A stretch of 64,000 nucleotides of DNA, from assembly GCF_019903425.1 (NCBI RefSeq), contig NZ_JACHUZ010000011.1:334722-398721 (forward strand). Reading direction: 5' to 3'. Positions 37,399-46,158 of this stretch are shown one piece after another. The first letter of the stretch is position 1. Every line of letters starts with the position of its first letter. The notes beneath the pieces were generated by a model. It was given only the letters and a program-made list of their open reading frames with translations. It was not told the DNA's origin and did not search any database. The position numbers and the translations under genes are program-made. This DNA comes from Vreelandella halophila (lineage in GTDB: Bacteria > Pseudomonadota > Gammaproteobacteria > Pseudomonadales > Oleiphilaceae).

Positions 37399-38193
37399 AT
37401 GCAGATCGACTTGAACGGAAAGCGCGGCATTGTCACCGGATCGACCACCGGGATCGGCTTTGCCATTGCCGAGGGGCTGGCGAGGGCTGGAGCCGAGGTG
37501 GTGATCACGGGACGCAAGCAGGATACCGTAGATAGGGCAGTCGAGAGCATCGGCAGGGCAGTCCCCGGGGCGCGCCTATCGGGCCTTGCCGCCGATCTTG
37601 CCACTGTCGAGGGTGCGCAGGCACTGATTGCCGCCATACCCGATGTGGATATTCTGATTAACAATCTGGGCATCTACGGTGGCTGCTCTTTTTTCGACAT
37701 TGACGACGCCGCTTGGGAGGAAATCCTTCAGGTGAATGTCATGAGCGGCTTGCGCCTAGTGCGGCACTATGCCAAAGGGATGCAAGAACGTGGCTGGGGT
37801 CGCATCCAGTTCATTTCCAGCGAGTCGGCACTCAATATCCCCACAGAGATGGTGCACTACGGTGTTAGCAAGGCTGCTATGCAGGGCCTCTCCCGCGGGC
37901 TGGCCAAGGTGCTGGCGGGCGGCGGTGTGACCGTCAACACCATCCTGCCCGGTCCGACTAGCACGGAAGGGGCCATGGCGATGCTGGCGAAGCTTGCTGA
38001 AGAGCGTGGTGTCTCGGTTGATGAGATGGAGACGCTGTTTCTTAACGAGAATCGTCCCTCGACACTACTCAAGCGCTTCGCGACGCCGGATGAGGTGGCT
38101 AATCTCTGCGTCTACACAGCCTCGTCCCAAGCCAGTGCCACTACCGGGGCGGCGCTTCGCGTCGAAGGCGGCATCGTCGAGAGCTTTTGCTGA
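37399..38193 (+). CDS. Short-chain dehydrogenase/reductase
   Basis: This 264-residue SDR has GSTTGIGFAIAEGLARAG, NNLGIYG, catalytic Ser (FISSESA) and YGVSK. It also has the SDR C-terminal pattern GAALRVEGGIVES. AGGGAG precedes ATG 37399. It is the third gene of the operon beginning with the hydroquinone reductase and is distinct from the SDR at 32560. Substrate unknown. Confidence 0.9.
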   Translation: MQIDLNGKRGIVTGSTTGIGFAIAEGLARAGAEVVITGRKQDTVDRAVESIGRAVPGARLSGLAADLATVEGAQALIAAIPDVDILINNLGIYGGCSFFDIDDAAWEEILQVNVMSGLRLVRHYAKGMQERGWGRIQFISSESALNIPTEMVHYGVSKAAMQGLSRGLAKVLAGGGVTVNTILPGPTSTEGAMAMLAKLAEERGVSVDEMETLFLNENRPSTLLKRFATPDEVANLCVYTASSQASATTGAALRVEGGIVESFC

Positions 38194-38276
38194 TCGGGAT
38201 GCCGGCGCCAAGCAGGCAAAACGCCTGCCTGCTTGGCGCTGCTCCATTACTGTTTAACTACGTCTAGGGGATTCTA

Positions 38277-38798
38277 ATGATTAACGATTCCAAAGAGCGC
38301 TATGGCAGCGTCAGCAAGTTCCTGCATTGGTTGATGGCGGTGTTGGTCATTTGGCAACTGCTCAAGTTCGGTGATCGGATCTCCGAGGGAGAACACTGGA
38401 TCGGTCAGACACTGGTCCCCTGGCATATCTCTATTGGCACCCTGTTGCTCGGCTTGATTGTGCTGCGGCTTCTTTGGGTGATGAGTCAGCGCCGGCATCG
38501 TCCACGACAGCGCCCGGCTACCGCCAAGCTGGTGAAAGCCGGACATGGCTTGCTTTTCGCAGGCATGTTGTTGCTGCCCCTGACCGGTATATTGGCCATG
38601 TTGGGAGGAGGGTACGGATTGACCGCGTTCGGGATTGAGATATTCGCAGAGGGGCGAGAAATCGCATGGGCTTCAAGCCTCGGTGATCTCCATTCGCCGC
38701 TCGCCTGGGCCTTCGGGGTGCTGGTCCTTGGGCATACCGGCATCGCCTTGTTCCATCACTTCGCCCAGCGTGACGATACACTCACGCGAATGTTGTAG
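38277..38798 (+). CDS. Cytochrome b561-family membrane protein
   Basis: This 173-residue protein has four membrane helices with conserved histidines: FLHWLMAVLVIWQLL, VPWHISIGTLLLGLIVLRLL, AGHGLLFAGMLLLPLTGILA and LHSPLAWAFGVLVLGHTGIA. It is a di-heme b-type electron carrier that probably oxidises ubiquinol or passes electrons across the inner membrane. It closes the hydroquinone reductase/AKR/SDR operon, so a membrane quinone link is plausible. Confidence 0.9.
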   Translation: MINDSKERYGSVSKFLHWLMAVLVIWQLLKFGDRISEGEHWIGQTLVPWHISIGTLLLGLIVLRLLWVMSQRRHRPRQRPATAKLVKAGHGLLFAGMLLLPLTGILAMLGGGYGLTAFGIEIFAEGREIAWASSLGDLHSPLAWAFGVLVLGHTGIALFHHFAQRDDTLTRML

Positions 38799-38889
38799 AG
38801 CCAGCCCGGATTTTCATGAAGAGAAAGGAAGAGCCGCCGGGTGCGGTGCAAACGCTTTGTATGGGGTAGGAATTGCGCTCTCTAGCGAT

Positions 38890-39150
38890 ATGAGCGCCGC
38901 AATGGACAAGGCTCGTCTAAAGGCGGATTTCGAACTGGCTCAGCAGATTCCGCAGCAGTTTAGTGGGTTGAGTAAAGACTACACGGCCGATAATGGGACT
39001 GATGCCACAGTTGATTCGCGGTTCGAGCAGGCCGTCGAACGCCTAGTCTCGTCCGTCAGGATGGGTGGTCAGGAATTGGTGGAACAGGATGTTCGCGTTG
39101 TCGATGGCGATTTCCAGGCGGAGGTCCCAAATGAGCTCACCACCAATTAG
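38890..39150 (+). pseudogene. Unidentified ORF fragment
   Basis: An 86-residue frame (MSAAMDKARLKADFELAQQI...) with no recognised domain. It is rich in Gln, Asp and Val, and there is no clear ribosome site. The frame extends upstream into cytochrome b561 in a different phase. It looks like a piece of a larger protein, perhaps an adhesin or phage-like protein, but I cannot name it. Together with the next fragment it fills the gap before paaZ. Confidence 0.35.
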
Positions 39151-39214
39151 ACGGGGTGAGCAGTGGTCACTGGCATCGCCCGACTCCACTTTCCAGCTTG
39201 CCAGATGTGGTTGA

Positions 39215-39529
39215 CCGGACGGAATCGATACCAGCCGGTACAGCGCTCAGCTGCGAGAGATTGCTCAAGCTGAGGAATTGGTTAGCCGGCAGTTGCGGCG
39301 CAATTTTATTTCTCGGCTGTTTGTTGAGCCACAACTGAGCGTTGATCCCAACAAAGCACGATTCCGTGTTCGTGCCCTCTGGCAAACCGCAGCGCCGAGT
39401 TTCTTTGATCTGGACTACTATAAGCAGGGGCTACCACCGCGTGATCCAAGGCGTGATTACAATGCGATGGATTATATGGGCCGGGTAGGGGAAAAGATAC
39501 TGAGAGGGAAGGGTAGCTGTGAGGGATAG
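39215..39529 (+). pseudogene. Unidentified ORF fragment
   Basis: An open frame of about 104 codons without its own good start (PDGIDTSRYSAQLREIAQAE, ...RRNFISRLFVEPQLSVDPNK, ...YNAMDYMGRVGEKI). Composition looks like real coding sequence. It follows the previous fragment after a stop and a phase change, so both may be parts of one decayed gene. No homologue is recognised. Confidence 0.35.
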
Positions 39530-39639
39530 TGGCAGCGTTGCTGAAGTCAGCAACTGCCACTCCCCGTAAAACGCGGGCAACCTTTTTGGCTGATTGTCTC
39601 TCCAAGGATTCAGAGCAGAGACAATCAGGGGGCCAGACG

Positions 39640-41685
39640 TTACTCGTTTGCTTTGGCAACGAGTGTCAGGATGTCATAACTGGCCACCAACTCGTCATTC
39701 TGATTGGTAACCTGAACATCCCAGACCACCACGCCTTGAGGGTGCCCATCCGGAGATTTCCGGCCCTGGTCGATCTTCCGCTTACACGTCAGCCGTGCCC
39801 GGATGGTGTCGCCAGGAGCAACGGGCTCGATAAAGCGCAGTGTATCCAGACCGTAGTTCGCCAACACGGGACCTTCTCCAGGAGAAACGAAAAGACCGGC
39901 GGCTGCTGAGAGTACAAAGTAGCCATGTGCAATGCGCTTACCGAACTGGGATTCCCTGGCTGCGATCTCGTCGAAGTGCATGTAGAAATGATCACCGGAC
40001 AGGCAGCCAAAGTTGACGATGTCCGCTTCGGTTACGGTCCGACGATGGGTTAGAAGCGATTCGTTGATCTGCAGATCTTCGAAATGGCGACGGAAGGGAT
40101 GCACCTCCGTTTCGATCACATCCGCACCGTTAACATACTCGCGTGTCACTGCGGCCAGCATGTTGGGCGAGCCCTGGATGGCCGTTCTTTGCAGGTAGTG
40201 ATGAACTGCCCGGATGCCTCCAAGCTCTTCCCCGCCGCCGGCGCGACCGGGGCCACCATGTTTGAGCATGGGCAGCGGTGAACCGTGCGTTGTGGATTCC
40301 TTGGCTGCTTCGGCATCCAGCAGGTGCAACCGACCGTGAAAAGCTGCAAACCGGGGGGCAAGCTCGCCGGCAATGGCCGGATCCCGGGTTGTAATCGTCG
40401 TAACCAGAGAGCCTCGACCTTTTGCACAAAGCGCAACGGCGTCTTCCAGCGTTTCGTAGGGAATCACGGTGGCGACGGGGCCGAAGGCTTCAATATCGTG
40501 AGCGCCGCAACCATTGCTTGGATTACGGCACAACAGCAGGTGCGGCTCAATGAACGCGCCTTTGTCAGTACCTTCCCCGGTCGGCTGAAAGTTGTTATCC
40601 CCGCCGGTGACCAGTTCGCTGGTTTTCAGCAGTTCCTGGATGTTGGTTTTTACATCGTCGAGTTGGTCCAGGGAGGCGAGGGCACCCATTCGAACCCCTT
40701 CAACTGAGGGGTCACCAACGGTAACCTTGGAGAGCCGTTCTTTGAGTTTCTCGCAGACCGCCTCGACCTGATTCTCAGGCACCAGAACACGACGGATCGC
40801 GGTACATTTCTGACCTGCCTTGGACGTCATCTCACGGGTCACTTCCTTGGCAAAGATATCGAACTCTTCATGTTCGGGGGTGACGTCCGGTGCAAGGATG
40901 GCGCTGTTCAATGAATCCGCTTCAGCGTTGAACGGAATTGAACGGTTGATGATGTTCGGGTGATTCTTGAGCTTGCGCGCGGTCGCAGCGGAGCCAGTGA
41001 AGGTCACGATGTCCTGCTCTTCAAGGTGATCAAACAGATCGCCGGTACTGCCTATAATCAGCTGCAGGCTGCCTTCGGGCAGGGCGCCGGATTCGTGCAT
41101 CAGCCGGACCGCAAGTTCAGTCACGTAGCTGGTGGAGGTGGCCGGCTTCACAATGGAGGGCATGCCGGCAAGGAACGTGGGTGCGAATTTCTCCAGCATG
41201 CCCCACACCGGGAAATTGTAAGCATTGATATGGACGGCTACGCCGCCGCGGGGCACGAGGATATGGGTGCCGGCAAAGTGATTGTTCTTGCCCAGGGGCG
41301 TCACCGGGCCTTCGTGGACTACGTTGCCGGAAGGAAGTTCGCGACGGCCCATGCTGGCGTATGAAAACAGGGTGCCGAAACCACCATCGATATCGATCCC
41401 GTTATCAGCCTTGGTCGAGCCCGTGTGCATGGATAGGGAGTAAAGATCCTTTTTATGCTCCTGGAGATACAGGGCCATGGCTTTCAGAGCCAGGGCGCGT
41501 TCCTGGAAATCCATGTCCATCAGATTTTTGCCGCCAACATTGCGGCCGAAATCAACGGCCTTCTTGAAGTCCAGGGCATCGTCATGGGTATGCGCGACGG
41601 TTTCGCCATTGATGGCGCTGGGCAGGGTTTTGGCGGCGCTCTCGCCAACCCAGTTGCCCGCAATAAAACTTTTCAGGACTGACAT
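39640..41685 (-). CDS. paaZ: Oxepin-CoA hydrolase / semialdehyde dehydrogenase PaaZ
   Basis: This 681-residue bifunctional enzyme opens the oxepin-CoA ring and oxidises the resulting aldehyde. The N-terminal aldehyde dehydrogenase domain has HINAYNFPVWGMLEKFAPTF, the catalytic Glu region (FNAEADSLN) and Cys in GQKCTAIRR. The C-terminal MaoC-like hydratase domain has IVNFGCLSGDHFYMHFDEIA and GKRIAHGYFVLSAAAG. Both active sites look intact. ATG 41685 (MSVLKSFIAGNWVG) is the family start. It follows paaE by 89 bases on the same strand, as the end of a paaABCDEZ unit. Confidence 0.95.
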   Translation of the reverse strand: MSVLKSFIAGNWVGESAAKTLPSAINGETVAHTHDDALDFKKAVDFGRNVGGKNLMDMDFQERALALKAMALYLQEHKKDLYSLSMHTGSTKADNGIDIDGGFGTLFSYASMGRRELPSGNVVHEGPVTPLGKNNHFAGTHILVPRGGVAVHINAYNFPVWGMLEKFAPTFLAGMPSIVKPATSTSYVTELAVRLMHESGALPEGSLQLIIGSTGDLFDHLEEQDIVTFTGSAATARKLKNHPNIINRSIPFNAEADSLNSAILAPDVTPEHEEFDIFAKEVTREMTSKAGQKCTAIRRVLVPENQVEAVCEKLKERLSKVTVGDPSVEGVRMGALASLDQLDDVKTNIQELLKTSELVTGGDNNFQPTGEGTDKGAFIEPHLLLCRNPSNGCGAHDIEAFGPVATVIPYETLEDAVALCAKGRGSLVTTITTRDPAIAGELAPRFAAFHGRLHLLDAEAAKESTTHGSPLPMLKHGGPGRAGGGEELGGIRAVHHYLQRTAIQGSPNMLAAVTREYVNGADVIETEVHPFRRHFEDLQINESLLTHRRTVTEADIVNFGCLSGDHFYMHFDEIAARESQFGKRIAHGYFVLSAAAGLFVSPGEGPVLANYGLDTLRFIEPVAPGDTIRARLTCKRKIDQGRKSPDGHPQGVVVWDVQVTNQNDELVASYDILTLVAKANE

Positions 41686-41774
41686 AGGGAACTCCGTTAA
41701 CTCTTGAAACTGCGGCAAGACTCACGATTTGGGCGGGCGCTTGCCGCTTGACTGGAATCTTTCTTGAGGGGGAC

Positions 41775-42854
41775 TTACAGTTCGTCGTAGTCCAGTACCA
41801 CCTTGTCGCTGACCGGGTGGCACTGGCAGGAAAGCACATAGCCGGCTTCGAGCTCGTAATCCTCCAGCGCAAAGTTCTGATCCATCTCAACCTCACCTTC
41901 GATGACCTTGGCTCTGCAGGTGGAGCAAACGCCGGCTTTGCAGGAGAAGGGCAAGTCGGCACCTTCCTCGTTGCCGGCATCCAGGATGCTTTGGCTGTTG
42001 CGCACCAACGGGAAGGTGAGTGAACGCCCGTCAGCGATGACAGTCACGCTGCTCGCTGACCCCAGATCGGCATCGGAGGGCGACTTTTCCTTTTTGGCCT
42101 GAGCGGCTCCTCCAGCTGCCATGAACAGCTCGAAATGGATCCTGCTGTTGTCCATGCCATGCTCCTTCAGGGAGTCACGCACGGCCTCAGTCATCATCTG
42201 AGGCCCACAGATGAATGCGGCAGTGAGGTTTTCGACATTGATCCAGTGGTCAAACAAAGCAGCGCATTTGCCCTGGTCAATCCGTCCGTTGTACAGATCA
42301 ATGTCCTGTTCTTCACGGGTGAAGATATAGACCAGATTGAAGCGGGCCATGTAGTCGTTTTTCAGATCCTGCAGCTCATCCCGGAACATGGTGCTGTTGC
42401 TGGATTGATTGCCGTAGAACAGCGTTACCTTGCTATGAGGCTCGGTTTCCAGCGTGGTTTTCACAATGGACAGAATCGGGGTGATACCACTACCGGCGGC
42501 GACCGCAAGATAATCGCCTTCCCGCTGGGGGTCGAGGTCGATCGAAAAGTGACCCTCCGGTGGCATTACTTCGAGCGTTTCACCAGGCTCAATCTGTTCA
42601 TTGGCATAAGTCGAGAAAATGCCATCGGGTACGTGTTTGACCGCGATCCGCAGTTCCTGATCGTCGACACTGCGACAGATCGAGTAGGAGCGACGGACTT
42701 CCTCACCGTCCAGCCAGGTTCTGACAATGAGGTGTTGACCTTGTCGGTAGCGGAATGTGTCCGCAAGCTCCTCCGGCACGTCAAAGGCAAGCGTTACGGC
42801 ATTTTTTGTTTCTGGCCTGACTTCTTTCACGGTCAGAGGGTAGAATTTTTTCAT
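41775..42854 (-). CDS. paaE: Phenylacetyl-CoA epoxidase reductase subunit PaaE
   Basis: This 359-residue protein passes electrons from NADPH to the PaaAC oxygenase. An FAD/NADPH reductase module (YRQGQHLIVRTWLDGEEVRR, AVAAGSGITPILSIVKTTL, FICGPQMMTEAV) precedes a plant-type 2Fe-2S ferredoxin domain with cysteines in CKAGVCSTCRAKV and LSCQCHP. Gene order and orientation (ABCDE) match the epoxidase operon. Confidence 0.95.
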   Translation of the reverse strand: MKKFYPLTVKEVRPETKNAVTLAFDVPEELADTFRYRQGQHLIVRTWLDGEEVRRSYSICRSVDDQELRIAVKHVPDGIFSTYANEQIEPGETLEVMPPEGHFSIDLDPQREGDYLAVAAGSGITPILSIVKTTLETEPHSKVTLFYGNQSSNSTMFRDELQDLKNDYMARFNLVYIFTREEQDIDLYNGRIDQGKCAALFDHWINVENLTAAFICGPQMMTEAVRDSLKEHGMDNSRIHFELFMAAGGAAQAKKEKSPSDADLGSASSVTVIADGRSLTFPLVRNSQSILDAGNEEGADLPFSCKAGVCSTCRAKVIEGEVEMDQNFALEDYELEAGYVLSCQCHPVSDKVVLDYDEL

Positions 42855-42867
42855 TGTCGTATCAGCT

Positions 42868-43437
42868 CTAGATGCATTTGAAATAGTCGAAGGGCTCTAG
42901 GCATTCCTTGCAACGATAAAGGGCTTTGCAGGCTGTTGATCCGAATTCGCTGACCCGCTCCGTGTCATTGCTGCCACAGTGCGGGCATGCAATAACGGCG
43001 CTTTCTCCGAGTAAGCTCATCTTGCCGGAGCTCGTTTCAGGCGGTGCGATTCCGAATGCCCTGAGCTTTTCTTTACCTTCGGTTGTAATCCAGTCGGTGG
43101 TCCACGCAGGGGTCAGCACCTGGTTGATGGTCGGATTGCGTACACCCGCATCATGCAGCGCCTCAACAATCAGTTCTTCAATCAGCTCGGTGGCCGGGCA
43201 CCCAGAATAGGTGGGGGTCACGTCGACGGTCAGCTCTTTGCCGTCCCAATGCACGGCTCGGATAATGCCGAGCTCCACCACACTGATGGCAGGAACTTCC
43301 GGGTCCTTGACCTCCTGGAGCAGTGCCCAGATGTCGTCCTTAGTAAGGAGATCGGGCCGGGCGTTGGTAGGCGCCCGGTCGCTGGCAATCAGACCATCAA
43401 GGGCTGACAGGCTGGCTGAATCACCATGTTGTGGCAT
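42868..43437 (-). CDS. paaD: Phenylacetyl-CoA epoxidase maturation factor PaaD
   Basis: This 189-residue protein belongs to the DUF59/MIP18-like family with a C-terminal zinc-ribbon-like domain (CPHCGSNDTERVSEFGSTAC, YRCKECLEPFDYFKCI). The first part has the DUF59 core VKDPEVPAISVVELGIIRAV and TPTYSGCPATELI. PaaD is thought to help assemble the iron-sulfur cluster of PaaE. ATG 43437 overlaps the paaC stop by 17 bases. The longer frame to 43656 is antisense-like and was not used. Confidence 0.93.
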   Translation of the reverse strand: MPQHGDSASLSALDGLIASDRAPTNARPDLLTKDDIWALLQEVKDPEVPAISVVELGIIRAVHWDGKELTVDVTPTYSGCPATELIEELIVEALHDAGVRNPTINQVLTPAWTTDWITTEGKEKLRAFGIAPPETSSGKMSLLGESAVIACPHCGSNDTERVSEFGSTACKALYRCKECLEPFDYFKCI

Positions 43438-44185
43438 CGGGATAGGCCCTCTGCAGAAACTGCATTTCCGCAAGAATGAAACCGAGGTGCTCAGTGTGTT
43501 CACCATGTTTGCCTCCCATATACATCCAGGCGTCTTCGGCGCCCGGGGCGAGGGTGGCTTGGGTGAGAACCTCGTTGACCATGCCGCGCCAGTCTTGGGC
43601 CAGAGGCTCAGGGTCTGGGCTGATGCCTGCTTCGGCCATTGCATGGTCCGTGTCATCCGGAGTGATCAGCTCACCGGTGAAGCGCCACAGAATATCCACA
43701 GCATCCTGCATGCGGCGGTGGCTTTCCTCCGTCCCATCACCTAGGCGTTTGATCCACTCTGATGAACGGCGCAAGTGATAGGTGGCCTCTTTCAAAGCCT
43801 TGCTGGCGATTCCGGCAATTCGCTCATCGCTGGATCGAGTCAGGCTGTTGAGTGTGAAGTAGTGCCACACATCAAAGAAAAACTGGCGCCCCATGGTTAC
43901 CGCGAAATCCTCATTGGGCTGCTCCGTGAGTAGCAGATTGCGGTAATCGTGGGCATCACGACGAAACACCAGCTTGTCGGGATCCCGTCCATCATCGATC
44001 AGCTCCGCCGCATATTCATACCAGTTGCGGGCCTGGCCAATGAGATCGAGAGCGGTGTTCATCAGCGCCATCTCTTCCTCAAGCGCTGGCGCTTTTCCGC
44101 ACAGTTCGCAAAGGCGTTGGCCAAGGATCATGTCGGAGTCTGCCAGGCGCAGCAGGTATTCCTGTAATGCTTGTGTTTGTGTCAT
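43421..44185 (-). CDS. paaC: Phenylacetyl-CoA epoxidase structural subunit PaaC
   Basis: This 254-residue ferritin-like subunit forms the stable heterodimer with PaaA. YLLRLADSDMILGQRLCELC, EMALMNTALDLIGQARNWYE and HDYRNLLLTEQPNEDFAVTM are family marks. PaaC keeps the fold of a diiron protein but serves mainly as a structural partner. It lies 11 bases after paaB. Confidence 0.95.
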   Translation of the reverse strand: MTQTQALQEYLLRLADSDMILGQRLCELCGKAPALEEEMALMNTALDLIGQARNWYEYAAELIDDGRDPDKLVFRRDAHDYRNLLLTEQPNEDFAVTMGRQFFFDVWHYFTLNSLTRSSDERIAGIASKALKEATYHLRRSSEWIKRLGDGTEESHRRMQDAVDILWRFTGELITPDDTDHAMAEAGISPDPEPLAQDWRGMVNEVLTQATLAPGAEDAWMYMGGKHGEHTEHLGFILAEMQFLQRAYPDATTW

Positions 44186-44196
44186 GGCATTGCTCC

Positions 44197-44478
44197 TTAC
44201 ATGTGTCCGACTTCATCGGGCAGCTGGTAGAAGGAGGCGTGCCTGTAAACCTTGTCATCAGACGGGTCAAACAGCACTTCCTTCTCATCTGATGCGGAGG
44301 CTGTGATGGAATTGGAGGGCACAACCCAGATGCTCACGCCTTCGTTGCGGCGCGTGTACAGATCCCGGGCGTTTTCCATTGCCATCTCTGCGTCAGCGGC
44401 ATGCACGCTGCCCACATGTTTGTGGTTCAGGCCGTGCTTTGAGCGCACAAATACTTCGAAAAGGCTCCATTCAGCCAT
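44197..44478 (-). CDS. paaB: Phenylacetyl-CoA epoxidase subunit PaaB
   Basis: This 93-residue subunit bridges PaaAC dimers and is required for activity. WSLFEVFVRSKHGLNHKHVG, SVHAADAEMAMENARDLYTR and EGVSIWVVPSNSI are diagnostic. It lies 17 bases after the paaA stop. Confidence 0.96.
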   Translation of the reverse strand: MAEWSLFEVFVRSKHGLNHKHVGSVHAADAEMAMENARDLYTRRNEGVSIWVVPSNSITASASDEKEVLFDPSDDKVYRHASFYQLPDEVGHM

Positions 44479-44495
44479 ATTCTATTCCTCCACGA

Positions 44496-45482
44496 TCAAG
44501 CGGCTTGGGCGCGCTGTTTTTGGGCGTAGGCAGCGGCGGCTTCACGAACCCAGGCCCCGCCGTCGATTGCGTCTTTACGCGTTTTGATGCGCTCACGGTT
44601 GCACGGCCCATTACCCTTGAGAACTTCGTAGAACTCCTGCCAATCGATTTCTCCAAAATCGTAGTGGCCGGTTTCCTCATTCCATTTCAGTTCCGGATCG
44701 GGTGCGGTGCAGCCGAGCAGCTCCAGCTGCGGCACTGTCTGATCAATGAACATCTGGCGCAGTTCGTCGTTACTCTTGCGCTTGATCTTCCATGCCATCG
44801 ACTGCTGGGAGTTCGGGGACTCGTCATCCGTCGGCCCGAACATCATCAGAGTCGGCCACCACAGGCGATTGATGGCATCCTGCACCATTGCCTTCTGCTC
44901 ATCCGTGCCTTCACGCATCATATCCAGAAGGATCTGGTAACCCTGACGCTGGTGAAAGCTTTCTTCCTTGCAGATTCGAACCATCGCGCGTGAGTAGGGG
45001 CCATAGGAAGTGCGCTGAAGCACAACCTGGTTGATAATGGCAGCGCCATCCACCAGCCAGCCTACTGCTCCCATATCGGCCCAGTTCAGCGTGGGGTAAT
45101 TGAAGATGCTGGAATATTTGGCCTTACCCTGGTGCAGTTTCTCGATTTCCTCATCGCGGTCTGCCCCGAGGGTTTCCATGGCGCTGTACAGGTACAGCCC
45201 GTGACCGGCCTCATCCTGAATCTTGGCCGCCAATTGAAGTTTGCGCTTCAGGGTTGGGGCGCGGGTGAGCCAATTACCCTCAGGGAGCATGCCCACTACT
45301 TCAGAGTGTGCGTGCTGCGAGATCTGGCGAATCAGCGTTTTGCGATAACCCTCGGGCATCCAGTTTTTGGGCTCAATCTTGGTTTCCGCGTCAATTTTTT
45401 CCTGAAACTCACGCTCTTCTGGCGACATCTCGTCCTTGGACTGGACGTGTTTGGCGCCGGTTTCAACGAGTTGGGCGTACAT
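44496..45482 (-). CDS. paaA: Phenylacetyl-CoA epoxidase catalytic subunit PaaA
   Basis: This 328-residue diiron oxygenase subunit inserts oxygen into the aromatic ring of phenylacetyl-CoA to give the 1,2-epoxide. Ferritin-like iron motifs are visible: the ExxH in [10 protein letters not shown] and in [35 protein letters not shown] near the start is also conserved. GGAGGT precedes the ATG. The gene is first in a leftward paaABCDE(Z) unit, with a bracketed promoter and operator 83 bases upstream. Confidence 0.97.
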   Translation of the reverse strand: MYAQLVETGAKHVQSKDEMSPEEREFQEKIDAETKIEPKNWMPEGYRKTLIRQISQHAHSEVVGMLPEGNWLTRAPTLKRKLQLAAKIQDEAGHGLYLYSAMETLGADRDEEIEKLHQGKAKYSSIFNYPTLNWADMGAVGWLVDGAAIINQVVLQRTSYGPYSRAMVRICKEESFHQRQGYQILLDMMREGTDEQKAMVQDAINRLWWPTLMMFGPTDDESPNSQQSMAWKIKRKSNDELRQMFIDQTVPQLELLGCTAPDPELKWNEETGHYDFGEIDWQEFYEVLKGNGPCNRERIKTRKDAIDGGAWVREAAAAYAQKQRAQAA

Positions 45483-45564
45483 AAGCTACCTCCGGATCGG
45501 GCGCATGGCCCTGTTGTTCCTGACAGCGTTACCCCAGCAATTATGCTGATGGGCGTTAATACCC

Positions 45565-45592
45565 ATAATAAATGACACCAAAAAAAAATCAA
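45565..45592 (-). promoter_or_regulatory. paaA promoter (sigma-70 type)
   Basis: Read on the minus strand, TTGATT (45592-45587), a 16-base spacer and TATTAT (45570-45565) lie 82 bases before the paaA ATG. The match is 4/6 and 5/6 to consensus. The operator-like repeat brackets its -35. Confidence 0.6.
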
Positions 45593-45612
45593 GAAATCTT
45601 TATGTGTGTCAT
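45572..45612. promoter_or_regulatory. Operator candidate at paaA: ATGACAC-N27-GTGTCAT
   Basis: ATGACAC (45572-45578) and GTGTCAT (45606-45612) form a perfect 7-base inverted repeat with a 27-base spacer that includes a run of nine A residues. One half lies between the -10 and -35 and the other lies upstream of the -35. The same arrangement recurs at the transporter promoter. PaaX is the obvious candidate ligand, since its gene is in this island. Confidence 0.65.
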
Positions 45613-46004
45613 GACGTCCGTCAATACTCGCTTAGTCGATGTTTAACTGACTGAATTTAAACACTTAACGATTTGATTCACGAAAAAATTTATCGATAGC
45701 GCTTTAAGGGTAGCGAATCCAAATCGAGGCCAGGCAGGCATGCCGCGCCCCTTTCAAAGATGCCGCCGCCTGACCAGACATATTCCCGTTGGAGGCTGTC
45801 GTCATAAGGTTATTGGGCATGGAGGTGCCGGAAAGTGCGTCATTGCGCGGACAAGCGCTTGTGGCAGGTAGATGGCAGCTGTGATTAAGCGCAGGCCGGA
45901 CGCCGACTGTGGCTACTCGCCGCCGGGGCCACATCCAGGCGGTGTTATGCAGGTGGCCCGAATTGTGGGCGGGTTTCGGTCCTGCACGGAGTCATTGAGT
46001 TCGG

Positions 46005-46033
46005 TTGACATGCATCATATGACACACTAACGT
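46005..46033 (+). promoter_or_regulatory. Transporter operon promoter candidate
   Basis: A perfect TTGACA -35 (46005-46010) is followed after 17 bases by TAACGT (46028-46033), a weak -10. It is 125 bases before the binding-protein start, and the left operator half lies between the two boxes. Confidence 0.5.
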
Positions 46034-46059
46034 CGATTGATATTCGTTAGAAGTGTCAT
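46019..46059. promoter_or_regulatory. Operator candidate at transporter operon: ATGACAC-N27-GTGTCAT
   Basis: ATGACAC (46019-46025) and GTGTCAT (46053-46059) repeat the paaA arrangement with the identical 27-base spacing. Here the symmetry extends inward to TAACG/CGTTA. A repressor bound here would cover the -10 and the start of the transcript. Confidence 0.65.
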
Positions 46060-46158
46060 ATTATTCAGGCGCTGAAACGGATACCAAGCTTCCTTCAATC
46101 AATGGTGAAAGGGGCGCTATAAAAAAGGCGCGCCTTACAACGTGGGAGAACAAAAACA

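Larger units (their letters stand above)
45483..46158. other. Divergent regulatory region between paaA and the ABC transporter genes
   Basis: These 676 bases hold no convincing gene. Both ends carry promoters, each embraced by an ATGACAC-N27-GTGTCAT inverted repeat. The middle (about 45,700-45,980) is more GC-rich and has no clear feature. A TGATTC (about 45,675) is also present; TGATTC/GAATCA half-sites are, as I recall, part of the E. coli PaaX operator. Confidence 0.6.
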
